A stretch of DNA of 64,000 bases, from assembly GCF_900188245.1 (NCBI RefSeq), contig NZ_FZOK01000003.1, positions 62,001 to 126,000 of the forward strand. Direction: 5' to 3'. The notes beneath the pieces are model-generated. The model did not search any database and was not told the origin of the DNA. It worked only from the letters and a program-made list of their open reading frames with translations. Made by a program: the position numbers and the translations under genes. Of the stretch, positions 57,512-64,000 are shown piece by piece (within the stretch, counting starts at the first letter, position 1; the number at the start of each line of letters is the position of its first letter). This DNA comes from Belliella buryatensis (lineage in GTDB: Bacteria > Bacteroidota > Bacteroidia > Cytophagales > Cyclobacteriaceae).

Positions 57512-60331
57512 TTATCTACTCAAATAAAGATTCCTCTCTGAATAAATTTTAAGGAAGAAATCATCCATCAAATCCTCAATGAAATAGATCGCTTCTCCTG
57601 TTGACTTCATTTCAGGGCCTAATTCTTTGTTGACATTCGGGAACTTGTGGAAAGAGAAGACAGGAACTTTGATAGCATAACCATTTTTAGTTGGGTTGAA
57701 TTCAAAGTCTGTAACTTTTTTCTCACCCAACATTACCTTAGTAGCATAATTCACATAGGGCTCTCTATATGCTTTACAGATAAAAGGTACGGTCCTCGAT
57801 GCTCTAGGGTTGGCCTCGATGATATAAACTTTGTCATTCTTGATCGCAAACTGAATATTGATCAATCCCTTGGTTTTCAATGCCAAGGCGATCTTCTTAG
57901 TATAAGTCTCAATTTGTCTGATTACTAAATCCCCCAAGTTGTAAGGAGGTAACACAGCATAGGAATCTCCAGAGTGAATTCCAGCTGGCTCTATGTGCTG
58001 CATAATACCGATAATGTAGACATTTTCGCCATCACAGATAGCATCTGCCTCAGCTTCTATTGCACCCTCTAAGAAGTGATCGAGAAGAATTTCATTGTTA
58101 GGGATATCACGAAGGACATTTACCACATGCTCTTCTAGTTCCTTTTCATTGATCACAATCTTCATACCTTGTCCACCAAGTACATAAGAAGGTCTTACCA
58201 AAAGTGGAAAGCCGATTCTCTTACAAAGCTCTAGAGCTTCATCTGTATTATGAATAGTACCAAATTCCGGGTAAGGCACATCGTTTTCCTGAAGTAAATT
58301 GGAAAATCTCCCTCTATCTTCTGCCAAGTCCAAGGCTTCAAAGCTCGTCCCTATGATCTTGATACCATACTTATCTAATTTTTCAGCTAGCTTCAGCGCA
58401 GTCTGACCACCAAGCTGCACAATGACTCCTTCTGGCTTTTCTTGAAGAATGATTTCATAAATATGTTCCCAGAATACTGGCTCAAAATACAACTTATCCG
58501 AAATATCAAAATCAGTGGATACAGTCTCTGGGTTACAATTGATCATGATAGTTTCATAGCCACACTCCTTGGCTGCCAATACCCCATGTACACAAGAGTA
58601 ATCAAACTCTATCCCTTGCCCTACCCTGTTTGGACCAGAACCTAAGACTACCACCTTCTTTTTGTTGGTAGGAACCGATTCATTTTCCTCGCCAAAAGTA
58701 GAATAATAATAAGGAGTCTGTGCTTCAAATTCCGCAGCACAAGTATCAACAAGCTTATATACTCGTTTGATCCCCATCTCTTGGTATCTCTTATCAAAAA
58801 CCTCACTTTCCAAGCAACCAAGCAAATGCGCAAGCTGACGATCTGCGTATCCTTTTCTTTTGGCCAACTCCATCAAGTCTCTTGGAATAGTGTTCAGGTC
58901 ATGCTTTTCAATCTCCTTCTCTAAATGGATCAACTCCTCTATCTGTTTCAAAAACCACTTATCGATTTTAGTAAGATCTTGAATTGTTCTAAAGGAAATT
59001 CCCAATTTGAACGCGTCATAGACATGAAAAAGTCTATTCCAGCTTGGGTTTGCCAAGCTATAGAGAATCTCTTCTTGATTTTTCAACTCTTTACCATCTG
59101 CCCCCAGCCCATTACGCTTGATTTCCAGTGACTGACAAGCCTTTTGAAGTGCTTCTTGGAAATTTCTGCCGATTCCCATCACCTCTCCCACTGCCTTCAT
59201 CGAAAGCCCTAGTCTTCTGTCTGAGCCTTTGAACTTATCAAAGTTCCATCTTGGGATCTTAACAATTACATAATCAATCGTCGGTTCAAAAAAGGCTGAT
59301 GTAGTACCAGTGATAGAGTTAGAAAGTTCGTCAAGGTTATATCCAATCGCCAACTTAGCAGCAACTTTGGCAATCGGATAACCCGTGGCTTTTGAAGCCA
59401 AAGCAGAAGACCTAGAAACCCTAGGGTTGATTTCAATCCCTATAATTTCTTTATTATCTGGACTCACCGCAAACTGCACATTACATCCACCTGCGAAATT
59501 CCCTATACTATTCATCATGGTGATGGCATAGTTTCTCATTCTTTGATAAACAGTATCAGGAAGGGTCATCGCTGGAGCTACTGTAATGGAATCTCCGGTA
59601 TGCACACCCATTGGGTCAAAATTCTCAATGGAACAAATTACAATCATGTTCCCAATATTATCTCGCATTACTTCTAACTCGTATTCTTTCCAACCCAGAA
59701 TACTTTGCTCAATCAAGACTTCATGGACAGGCGAAGCTTCAAGTCCTGCCATCAAAAGTTTTTCAAAATCTTCTGCCTTCTCCACAAATGCACCACCAGC
59801 CCCACCAAGCGTGTAAGATGCTCTGATGATCAATGGAAAGCCTATTTCTTGTGCGATTTCTTTCCCTTGCAAAAAAGAGGTCGCTGTAGCACCTTTACAT
59901 ACTCCGACTCCGATTTTCTCCATCAGAGCTTTGAATTTCTCCCTGTTTTCAGCAGTCTCAATGGCATCGATATCAACACCGATCATTCTGACTCCAAATT
60001 TTTTCCATATACCAGCTACATCACAATCAATAGCCAGATTAAGCGCAGTCTGGCCTCCCATTGTGGGTAGTACACAATCAATGGTTGGGTGCTCTTTGAG
60101 TATTTGTATGATGGATTTTTTCTCGAGAGGAAGCAAATACACATTATCTGCTGTCACCGGATCCGTCATGATAGTGGCTGGATTGGAATTGATCAATGTG
60201 ACTGTGATTCCTTCTTCCCTTAAGGATCTGGCTGCCTGAGAACCTGAATAATCAAATTCGCAAGCTTGACCAATGACGATGGGACCTGAACCGATGATGA
60301 GAACGTGTTTAATGCTACTTTCCTTTGGCAT
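57512..60331 (-). CDS. carB: carbamoyl-phosphate synthase large subunit, short form
   Basis: 939 residues against about 1070 in E. coli. Two ATP-grasp halves are intact: half 1 has LIIGSGPIVIGQACEFDYSG, SYTLGGAGGAF and GIEINPRVSRSSAL; half 2 has VVLGSGPNRVGQGIEFDYS, SYVLGGQGM and IEANPRASRTVPF. The C-terminal MGS-like allosteric domain, which binds UMP and ornithine in E. coli, is missing: the chain ends ERNLYLSR soon after the second ATP-grasp. This short form is common in Bacteroidota. It makes carbamoyl phosphate for pyrimidine and arginine synthesis with a CarA partner encoded elsewhere. A TAAATTTG promoter motif lies about 47 bases upstream. Confidence 0.95.
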   Translation of the reverse strand: MPKESSIKHVLIIGSGPIVIGQACEFDYSGSQAARSLREEGITVTLINSNPATIMTDPVTADNVYLLPLEKKSIIQILKEHPTIDCVLPTMGGQTALNLAIDCDVAGIWKKFGVRMIGVDIDAIETAENREKFKALMEKIGVGVCKGATATSFLQGKEIAQEIGFPLIIRASYTLGGAGGAFVEKAEDFEKLLMAGLEASPVHEVLIEQSILGWKEYELEVMRDNIGNMIVICSIENFDPMGVHTGDSITVAPAMTLPDTVYQRMRNYAITMMNSIGNFAGGCNVQFAVSPDNKEIIGIEINPRVSRSSALASKATGYPIAKVAAKLAIGYNLDELSNSITGTTSAFFEPTIDYVIVKIPRWNFDKFKGSDRRLGLSMKAVGEVMGIGRNFQEALQKACQSLEIKRNGLGADGKELKNQEEILYSLANPSWNRLFHVYDAFKLGISFRTIQDLTKIDKWFLKQIEELIHLEKEIEKHDLNTIPRDLMELAKRKGYADRQLAHLLGCLESEVFDKRYQEMGIKRVYKLVDTCAAEFEAQTPYYYSTFGEENESVPTNKKKVVVLGSGPNRVGQGIEFDYSCVHGVLAAKECGYETIMINCNPETVSTDFDISDKLYFEPVFWEHIYEIILQEKPEGVIVQLGGQTALKLAEKLDKYGIKIIGTSFEALDLAEDRGRFSNLLQENDVPYPEFGTIHNTDEALELCKRIGFPLLVRPSYVLGGQGMKIVINEKELEEHVVNVLRDIPNNEILLDHFLEGAIEAEADAICDGENVYIIGIMQHIEPAGIHSGDSYAVLPPYNLGDLVIRQIETYTKKIALALKTKGLINIQFAIKNDKVYIIEANPRASRTVPFICKAYREPYVNYATKVMLGEKKVTDFEFNPTKNGYAIKVPVFSFHKFPNVNKELGPEMKSTGEAIYFIEDLMDDFFLKIYSERNLYLSR

Positions 60332-60378
60332 TACAAGTGAGGGTTTAAGAGGGTTAAATACTTATGGCTAAATTGGTG

Positions 60379-60386
60379 CAAATTTA
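60379..60386 (-). promoter_or_regulatory. TAnnTTTG -7 element upstream of carB
   Basis: The minus strand reads TAAATTTG, 47 bases before the carB ATG, giving a leader of about 40 bases, longer than most in this window. Confidence 0.5.
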
Positions 60387-60450
60387 GACAAATTATTTAA
60401 AGTAGCCCGATGATATGAGAAATGCTTGGGAATAAACAGCAATAAAATAA

Positions 60451-60936
60451 TCAACTTTTCCATCGAAAACTCTTATCATCTATGGCGCGCATGGTACAAA
60501 GTACACCATCCAAGTGATCATATTCGTGTTGAACCAATTCAGAAATGGCATCAGTGACATCCCAGGATTGCTTTTCCCAGTTTTCATCCAAGTATTCCAA
60601 AGTAAGTGATTGATGTCTTTTGACTTTGACTAATAGATTTGGAAAACTCATGCAATCATCCCATAATTCAAACATTTCTTTACTCTGATTTTTTAAAAAT
60701 GGATTGATGATGATATAAGGCCTATCGAGATTCAAGTAAAACAAACGCTTCATGATACCAAGCTGAGGCGCCGCGATTCCACGACCAAAACCATATACCT
60801 TACGAATATCCTCCATGGCATCATGTAAATCCTTTACCCAATCCTCAACGAGATGAAGCTCTTCTTTCAGTACTGGTTCACAAACTTGATACAATCTTGG
60901 ATCTCCAAGCTTCACAATATCATCTACAGTCTTCAT
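60451..60936 (-). CDS. peptide-deformylase-like protein with altered motif 2
   Basis: 161 residues from ATG 60936, which begins KTVDDIVKLGDPRLYQVCEPV as in deformylases. Motif 1 is GRGIAAPQLG (conserved Gln present), motif 3 is VQHEYDHLDG (HExxH metal site present). Motif 2, normally EGCLS, reads DDCMS: the metal-binding Cys remains, but Glu and Gly are replaced and Leu becomes Met. The enzyme class removes the formyl group from nascent N-terminal Met. It may be a secondary or altered-specificity deformylase beside a standard one elsewhere. The upstream frame extends to 60993, but the family start fits 60936. Divergent from the sigma factor gene. Confidence 0.82.
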   Translation of the reverse strand: MKTVDDIVKLGDPRLYQVCEPVLKEELHLVEDWVKDLHDAMEDIRKVYGFGRGIAAPQLGIMKRLFYLNLDRPYIIINPFLKNQSKEMFELWDDCMSFPNLLVKVKRHQSLTLEYLDENWEKQSWDVTDAISELVQHEYDHLDGVLCTMRAIDDKSFRWKS

Positions 60937-61016
60937 GCTTTGATTTTTGAAGAATAATAAGTTTTTTTCCAACTCCTTCCAACCTTTTTTCAAAAATCGG
61001 ACTCTTTAAGTTGAAT

Positions 61017-61553
61017 ATGGGAAAAATCTACCTCTCGGAAAAAGACTTGATCAATGCTTGTATATCGCAAGATAGCCAAGCACAATTCGAGCTTTTTGAA
61101 AGGTATAAGGTGGCGATGTTCAATTTGGTGTATCGAATAAGCAATGATTACGATGAAGCCAATGACCTACTTCAAGAAGGTTTTATAGAAGTTTTCAGGC
61201 ATATCAAAAACTTCCGTCAAGATTCAACACTGGGCGCTTGGATCAAAACCATCATGGTGAGAAAGGCATTGAAAGGCATCAAGACACTACAAATTCATGA
61301 AGATTTAAATGAAGGAGTAGTATCAGATGAACTCCTACTCGATCAGTGGATTGATGCTGAAATGCTCGATCAGGCTATTCAAAGCTTGCCAGAATCTAGC
61401 AGGGCGATATTTGTACTCTATGAAATAGAAGGCTACAGTCATGAAGAAATCTCAATATTGTTGAATATCCACAAAGGTACTTCAAAATCTCAACTGCATT
61501 ACGCCAAAAAATTACTGCAAAAGAAACTCTCAAAAGACTATCTATCAAAATGA
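61017..61553 (+). CDS. ECF-type RNA polymerase sigma factor
   Basis: 178 residues. Region 2 (about 23-85) has FELFERYKVAMFNLVYRIS and EANDLLQEGFIEVFRHIKNF, which bind core polymerase and the -10 DNA. Region 4 (about 120-172) has LPESSRAIFVLYEIEGYSHEEISILLNIHKGTSKSQLHYA. ATG 61017 is used; a TTG two codons earlier is possible. Its stop overlaps the next ATG (ATGA). The neighbour encodes a membrane protein that looks like its anti-sigma factor. Confidence 0.93.
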   Translation: MGKIYLSEKDLINACISQDSQAQFELFERYKVAMFNLVYRISNDYDEANDLLQEGFIEVFRHIKNFRQDSTLGAWIKTIMVRKALKGIKTLQIHEDLNEGVVSDELLLDQWIDAEMLDQAIQSLPESSRAIFVLYEIEGYSHEEISILLNIHKGTSKSQLHYAKKLLQKKLSKDYLSK

Positions 61554-62278
61554 AAAATCCTGAAAACAATCAGTGGAACAAGCGCTTGCCAGAGCATCTT
61601 CCAAACAAAAGTCTTTGGGGCAAAATTTCATCAGAAAAATTGCTAGAGACACAAATCAAAAATCTAAAAGAAAATCTACCTGTAAAATATCCAAAAGAAA
61701 ATCTTTGGATGGGCATTGAAAAAGGCTTGAAGAAAAGAAAAATCATTGCCCTTTGGAGTAGGATCGCTTCGGCTGCTGCTATATTTCTGATTGGAATTTG
61801 GGGAATTATCTTACTTGATTTTCCGCCCTCTGAACCAAAAACACGCTATTTACAAACCATTATTTCAGAAGAATTAGGAGAAACTATTCCTCAAACAAAT
61901 CTCGTTTTCATTCCAAAAAATCAGGAGAAATCTTTAGAAGATAAAACACCTCAAACCAAAACTTTGCCTGACAAATCGGTCGAAATGGAGAAGCAAAAAC
62001 TTCCACAAGTTCAGGTCGAAATTACAATACCAGAGATTCTGATAGCTGAGGCAGAAAGTGAAACAGATACGATTTTTGAAGTCCCAAAAACTTCTAATGG
62101 AAGCAAAAAAATAATTGCAGTCAACTGGGATAAACCAGATCGAAGAATCAAAATTGATGGGTTCAATGTGGAACTTTCTGAAAAAGAATTAGAAGCAATA
62201 AACGACTTAAACAACAGAAAGAAAGGCAAATTCAGACTTCAAATCAATGAACTGACAGCCCGACTTTATGAACAATAA
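61550..62278 (+). CDS. putative transmembrane anti-sigma factor
   Basis: 242 residues. A cytoplasmic N-terminal region of about 65 residues holds two similar motifs (LPNKSLWGKI and YPKENLWMGI, each a P-x-x-x-LW-x-x-I pattern), then one membrane helix (about 66-90), and a charged periplasmic part ending LRLQINELTARLYEQ-like. No zinc-binding HxxxCxxC is seen, so it is not a classical ZAS anti-sigma. Translational coupling to the sigma factor is the main evidence for its role. The third gene follows 59 bases later. Confidence 0.72.
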   Translation: MKNPENNQWNKRLPEHLPNKSLWGKISSEKLLETQIKNLKENLPVKYPKENLWMGIEKGLKKRKIIALWSRIASAAAIFLIGIWGIILLDFPPSEPKTRYLQTIISEELGETIPQTNLVFIPKNQEKSLEDKTPQTKTLPDKSVEMEKQKLPQVQVEITIPEILIAEAESETDTIFEVPKTSNGSKKIIAVNWDKPDRRIKIDGFNVELSEKELEAINDLNNRKKGKFRLQINELTARLYEQ

Positions 62279-62337
62279 AACAGCTGAATACCTAAAATCC
62301 TGTGCACAGGGATTATTCAACCAAAACACACAAACCA

Positions 62338-63090
62338 ATGAAAAAACTTATCATTCTCATCTTCTTATGTAGCTTCAGCTACCTTGCACAGGCACAGCTG
62401 AAAGATAATACGCCGAGATATATTTCCTCTTTTAAAAATTTCGCAAAGAATAATCCAGAATTCTTTACAGATACCTTGGTATTCATCATGCCTAATAAAA
62501 GTAAGGTAGAGGCTATATTCAATAATAAAGACTATCAAAAGGAGCAAATAGAAGAGAAAATATTCAATACCTTAAAATCAGCGAAAAACATCAAAGAAAA
62601 TGAAGTCAGAACATATTATCTGCATTCTGATTGGGTAGAAAACACAATTATGGCAGCTTTGAGAGATATCTATATCCAATATGTCCCATACAAACCAGAT
62701 TTTACACTTGGTATTCCTTTCGGGCTCGATTACATAGGTGGAAAGTTTACTCCTGAGATGGGGTTTAGAGCTGTAATTAATTTAAAAAAAGTAGGCCTAG
62801 GAGCATCGATTACCAATTCAGTTTTTTTCACTGACAAACCAGATGGCGGAGTCAATGTGTTTCATAATCCATTTATAAATGCTGAAATTGTACTTAGCCC
62901 CAGTAAAGCTCCATGGGACACCATTCAAATTGGTTATCTGTTGAATGATTCAGGGCCTGTTTTCCAAGGCACTACACTTAAAGCCTCTTACAGGTACAAT
63001 ATAAAGGGTAATTTCCAGCTAAACGCAGGTTTTATTTTCACTGATGATGTCAAAACGATAATCCCTACTGTAGGTGTTAGGTTGTTTTAG
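62338..63090 (+). CDS. secreted outer-membrane-type protein downstream of the sigma pair
   Basis: 250 residues. Signal peptide (about 1-20, ending YLAQAQ). An N-terminal helical/charged region (about 25-110), then a beta-rich C-terminal half with paired strands (FGLDYIGGKFTPEMGFRAVI, VGLGASITNSVFF, LKASYRYNIKGNFQLNAGFIF) ending GVRLF, as in small outer-membrane barrels. ATG 62338 gives the signal peptide; an upstream ATG at 62302 adds twelve residues before it. Probably regulated with the sigma/anti-sigma genes; function unknown. Confidence 0.75.
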   Translation: MKKLIILIFLCSFSYLAQAQLKDNTPRYISSFKNFAKNNPEFFTDTLVFIMPNKSKVEAIFNNKDYQKEQIEEKIFNTLKSAKNIKENEVRTYYLHSDWVENTIMAALRDIYIQYVPYKPDFTLGIPFGLDYIGGKFTPEMGFRAVINLKKVGLGASITNSVFFTDKPDGGVNVFHNPFINAEIVLSPSKAPWDTIQIGYLLNDSGPVFQGTTLKASYRYNIKGNFQLNAGFIFTDDVKTIIPTVGVRLF

Positions 63091-63101
63091 TCTAAAATTC
63101 T

Positions 63102-63156
63102 AAAAATCAGGTTATGCTCAGGATTTTGAACTTAGAAGTATAACCTGATTTTTTCA
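63102..63156. terminator. terminator after the sigma locus
   Basis: AAAAATCAGGTTAT pairs perfectly with ATAACCTGATTTTT (14 bp, 24-base loop), followed by further T residues; A run on the other side lets it also serve the convergent antitoxin gene. Confidence 0.8.
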
Positions 63157-63181
63157 AAAAAATTCCTTCTATCTAAAATTC

Positions 63182-63538
63182 TCAATAATCTTGAATCAAT
63201 ACATCTGTTGGGATTTTTAAGTTGGCACTTAGTTTTCTGATCATTTCTAAAGTTAGTTTCCGTTTTTTATTCATGACCTCACTAACGCGACTTTTAAACC
63301 CAATCATCTCAACTAAGTCCTTTTGCTTTAACCCCATTTGTTCCATTCTGAAATTAATTGCAGCAATGGGGTCAGGCATTTCAATTGGGAAATTCTCTTT
63401 CTCGTAGTTATCAATGATAATGGATAAGATTTCTAATTCATCACCTTCCTCAGTACCTTTCTTAGCATCAAAAATCACCTCTAACCTAGCAAGTGCATTT
63501 TGATAATCTTTCTCGTTTTTTATTGGTTTAATTTTCAT
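63182..63538 (-). CDS. higA: HigA-type antitoxin with helix-turn-helix domain
   Basis: 118 residues from ATG 63538. The C-terminal half is an HTH XRE-type domain (about 60-115): INFRMEQMGLKQKDLVEMIGFKSRVSEVMNKKRKLTLEMIRKLSANLKIP. The N-terminal half is acidic (KKGTEEGDELEILSIIIDNYE) and would wrap the toxin. The start lies one base after the toxin stop, so the order is toxin then antitoxin, as in HigBA. An inverted repeat upstream of the toxin is a likely operator. The upstream frame of this gene extends over the toxin gene but is not needed. Confidence 0.9.
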   Translation of the reverse strand: MKIKPIKNEKDYQNALARLEVIFDAKKGTEEGDELEILSIIIDNYEKENFPIEMPDPIAAINFRMEQMGLKQKDLVEMIGFKSRVSEVMNKKRKLTLEMIRKLSANLKIPTDVLIQDY

Positions 63539-63539
63539 T

Positions 63540-63833
63540 TTAAATTTCGTTTGCATTGATTTTATCATACTCCGCATGTGTCCCAATAAACCGTATCCAA
63601 CAAAGCTGATATTCAAAGTTGAACTTGGCAATCAATCGGTAATCATTTCCTTTAATGTTGAAAACAATTCGATTATTTTTTAAAATACTTGCACTAGGAT
63701 ACTCTCTTTTAAGATCTTGAATGGATGACCAATTAGATTTTTCAGTTTCACGATACCAAATTTTCAATTGTTGTTCACAATTACCATGTTTTTCCCAAAA
63801 ATCTCTTAAAGTCCCTCTAGAAAATATTTTCAC
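63540..63833 (-). CDS. higB: HigB-type toxin (RelE/HigB superfamily mRNA interferase)
   Basis: 97 residues. N-terminal KIFSRGTLRDFWEKHGNCEQ is the HigB signature; SASILKNNRIVFNIKGNDYRLIAKFNF carries the Arg and Lys residues used for ribosome-dependent mRNA cleavage; it ends FIGTHAEYDKINANEI, also typical. The gene precedes higA by one base. A TATATTTG motif lies 20 bases upstream, within a stretch with inverted repeats that could bind HigA. Confidence 0.9.
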   Translation of the reverse strand: MKIFSRGTLRDFWEKHGNCEQQLKIWYRETEKSNWSSIQDLKREYPSASILKNNRIVFNIKGNDYRLIAKFNFEYQLCWIRFIGTHAEYDKINANEI

Positions 63834-63853
63834 ACCAAATTACTTGTTTAAAA

Positions 63854-63861
63854 CAAATATA
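63854..63861 (-). promoter_or_regulatory. TAnnTTTG -7 element upstream of higB
   Basis: The minus strand reads TATATTTG, 20 bases before the higB ATG, next to the inverted repeat at 63866-63890. Confidence 0.5.
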
Positions 63862-63865
63862 AAGA

Positions 63866-63891
63866 AAAAAGTTACCAAAACGATAACTTTT
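63866..63891. promoter_or_regulatory. candidate HigA operator inverted repeat
   Basis: AAAAGTTA and TAACTTTT form inverted arms around CCAAAACGA, just upstream of the higB -7 motif. Related ACTTGTTTAAAAC-type half sites repeat on either side (about 63842 and 63896). The placement fits autorepression by HigA. Confidence 0.5.
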
Positions 63892-63932
63892 AACCACTTG
63901 TTTTAAATCTCTTATGTCAAGAGTTTTAATTC

Positions 63933-64000
63933 TTAACCCTTCTTCTCCACCAGCATCCCTGTAATTTCATTCATCGCCTTCACCTTATACTCAAAATCCC
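63933..64000 (-). CDS. 3' end of an unidentified gene (partial)
   Basis: The minus-strand frame runs in from beyond the window and ends after a visible 21 residues (FEYKVKAMNEITGMLVEKKG before the stop). The end is charged and helical. Too short to identify. It would be upstream of higB in the same direction. Confidence 0.55.
   Translation of the reverse strand, partial: DFEYKVKAMNEITGMLVEKKG

Noticed and set aside
59826-60239. Antisense frame of 137 codons in carB
   Set aside because: Overlaps conserved ATP-grasp coding sequence; low-complexity composition typical of reverse-strand frames.

Overview
The window is a chromosomal segment of a Bacteroidota bacterium, most likely order Cytophagales (a Cyclobacteriaceae-type genome). 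The evidence is a type IX secretion gene set (porP, gldK, gldL, gldM, gldN and a sprE/porW-like gene), a fused secDF, a carB without its C-terminal allosteric domain, an ATP synthase cluster lacking the beta and epsilon genes, many DUF4xxx lipoproteins, no visible Shine-Dalgarno sequences, and repeated TAnnTTTG promoter motifs close to start codons. By eye the DNA is AT-rich (around 40% GC), with much lower GC around 12.3-12.9 kb and 23.9-24.1 kb. I saw no tRNA, rRNA, CRISPR array, insertion sequence or prophage.

Layout. 1-7 kb: a partial dGTPase gene, two related DUF4382 lipoproteins, ribD, a free-methionine-sulfoxide reductase, a LOG-family hydrolase, and the nucleotide genes rdgB and udk. 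7-10.8 kb: a small membrane protein, secDF and another small membrane protein. 10.85-11.1 kb: a REP-like hairpin region. 11.1-15.3 kb: an accessory cassette of three paralogous seven-helix membrane proteins, a small acidic protein ending in a CPPxC-type motif, a truncated second copy of that protein's tail, and a NarX/NarL-type two-component pair. 15.3-22.4 kb: an oxidoreductase, a small secreted protein, a tetrapyrrole-type methylase, a cysteine desulfurase, a phosphoglucosamine-mutase-type enzyme, mazG and a YceI protein. 22.4-23.9 kb: a beta-propeller lipoprotein paired with a cysteine-containing exported peptide resembling NVEALA proteins.

24.2-31.2 kb (minus strand): an envelope and energy block of M23 peptidase, bactofilin, AtpZ-like protein, membrane protein and atpB-E-F-H-A-G, with hairpins after atpE and atpA. 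31.4-38.2 kb (plus): sprE/porW-like lipoprotein, a class A penicillin-binding protein and uvrC. 38.2-47.5 kb (minus): Omp85-family protein, DUF4271, hemD, porP and gldK-L-M-N, possibly one long transcription unit with a strong inverted repeat between porP and gldK. 47.6-57.1 kb: hemW, a DUF721 protein, a DUF4197 lipoprotein, a partner-switching module (PP2C phosphatase, STAS antagonist, HATPase kinase) and three SurA-type periplasmic chaperone genes. 57.2-64 kb: DUF4834, carB, a peptide-deformylase-like gene, an ECF sigma factor / anti-sigma / outer-membrane-like trio, a HigBA toxin-antitoxin pair and the end of one more gene.

Most of the window is core metabolism and envelope biogenesis. The parts most likely to hold undescribed biology are the 11.1-15.3 kb membrane-protein/CPPxC cassette, the 22.4-23.9 kb propeller/peptide pair, and the partner-switching module that has no sigma factor beside it.
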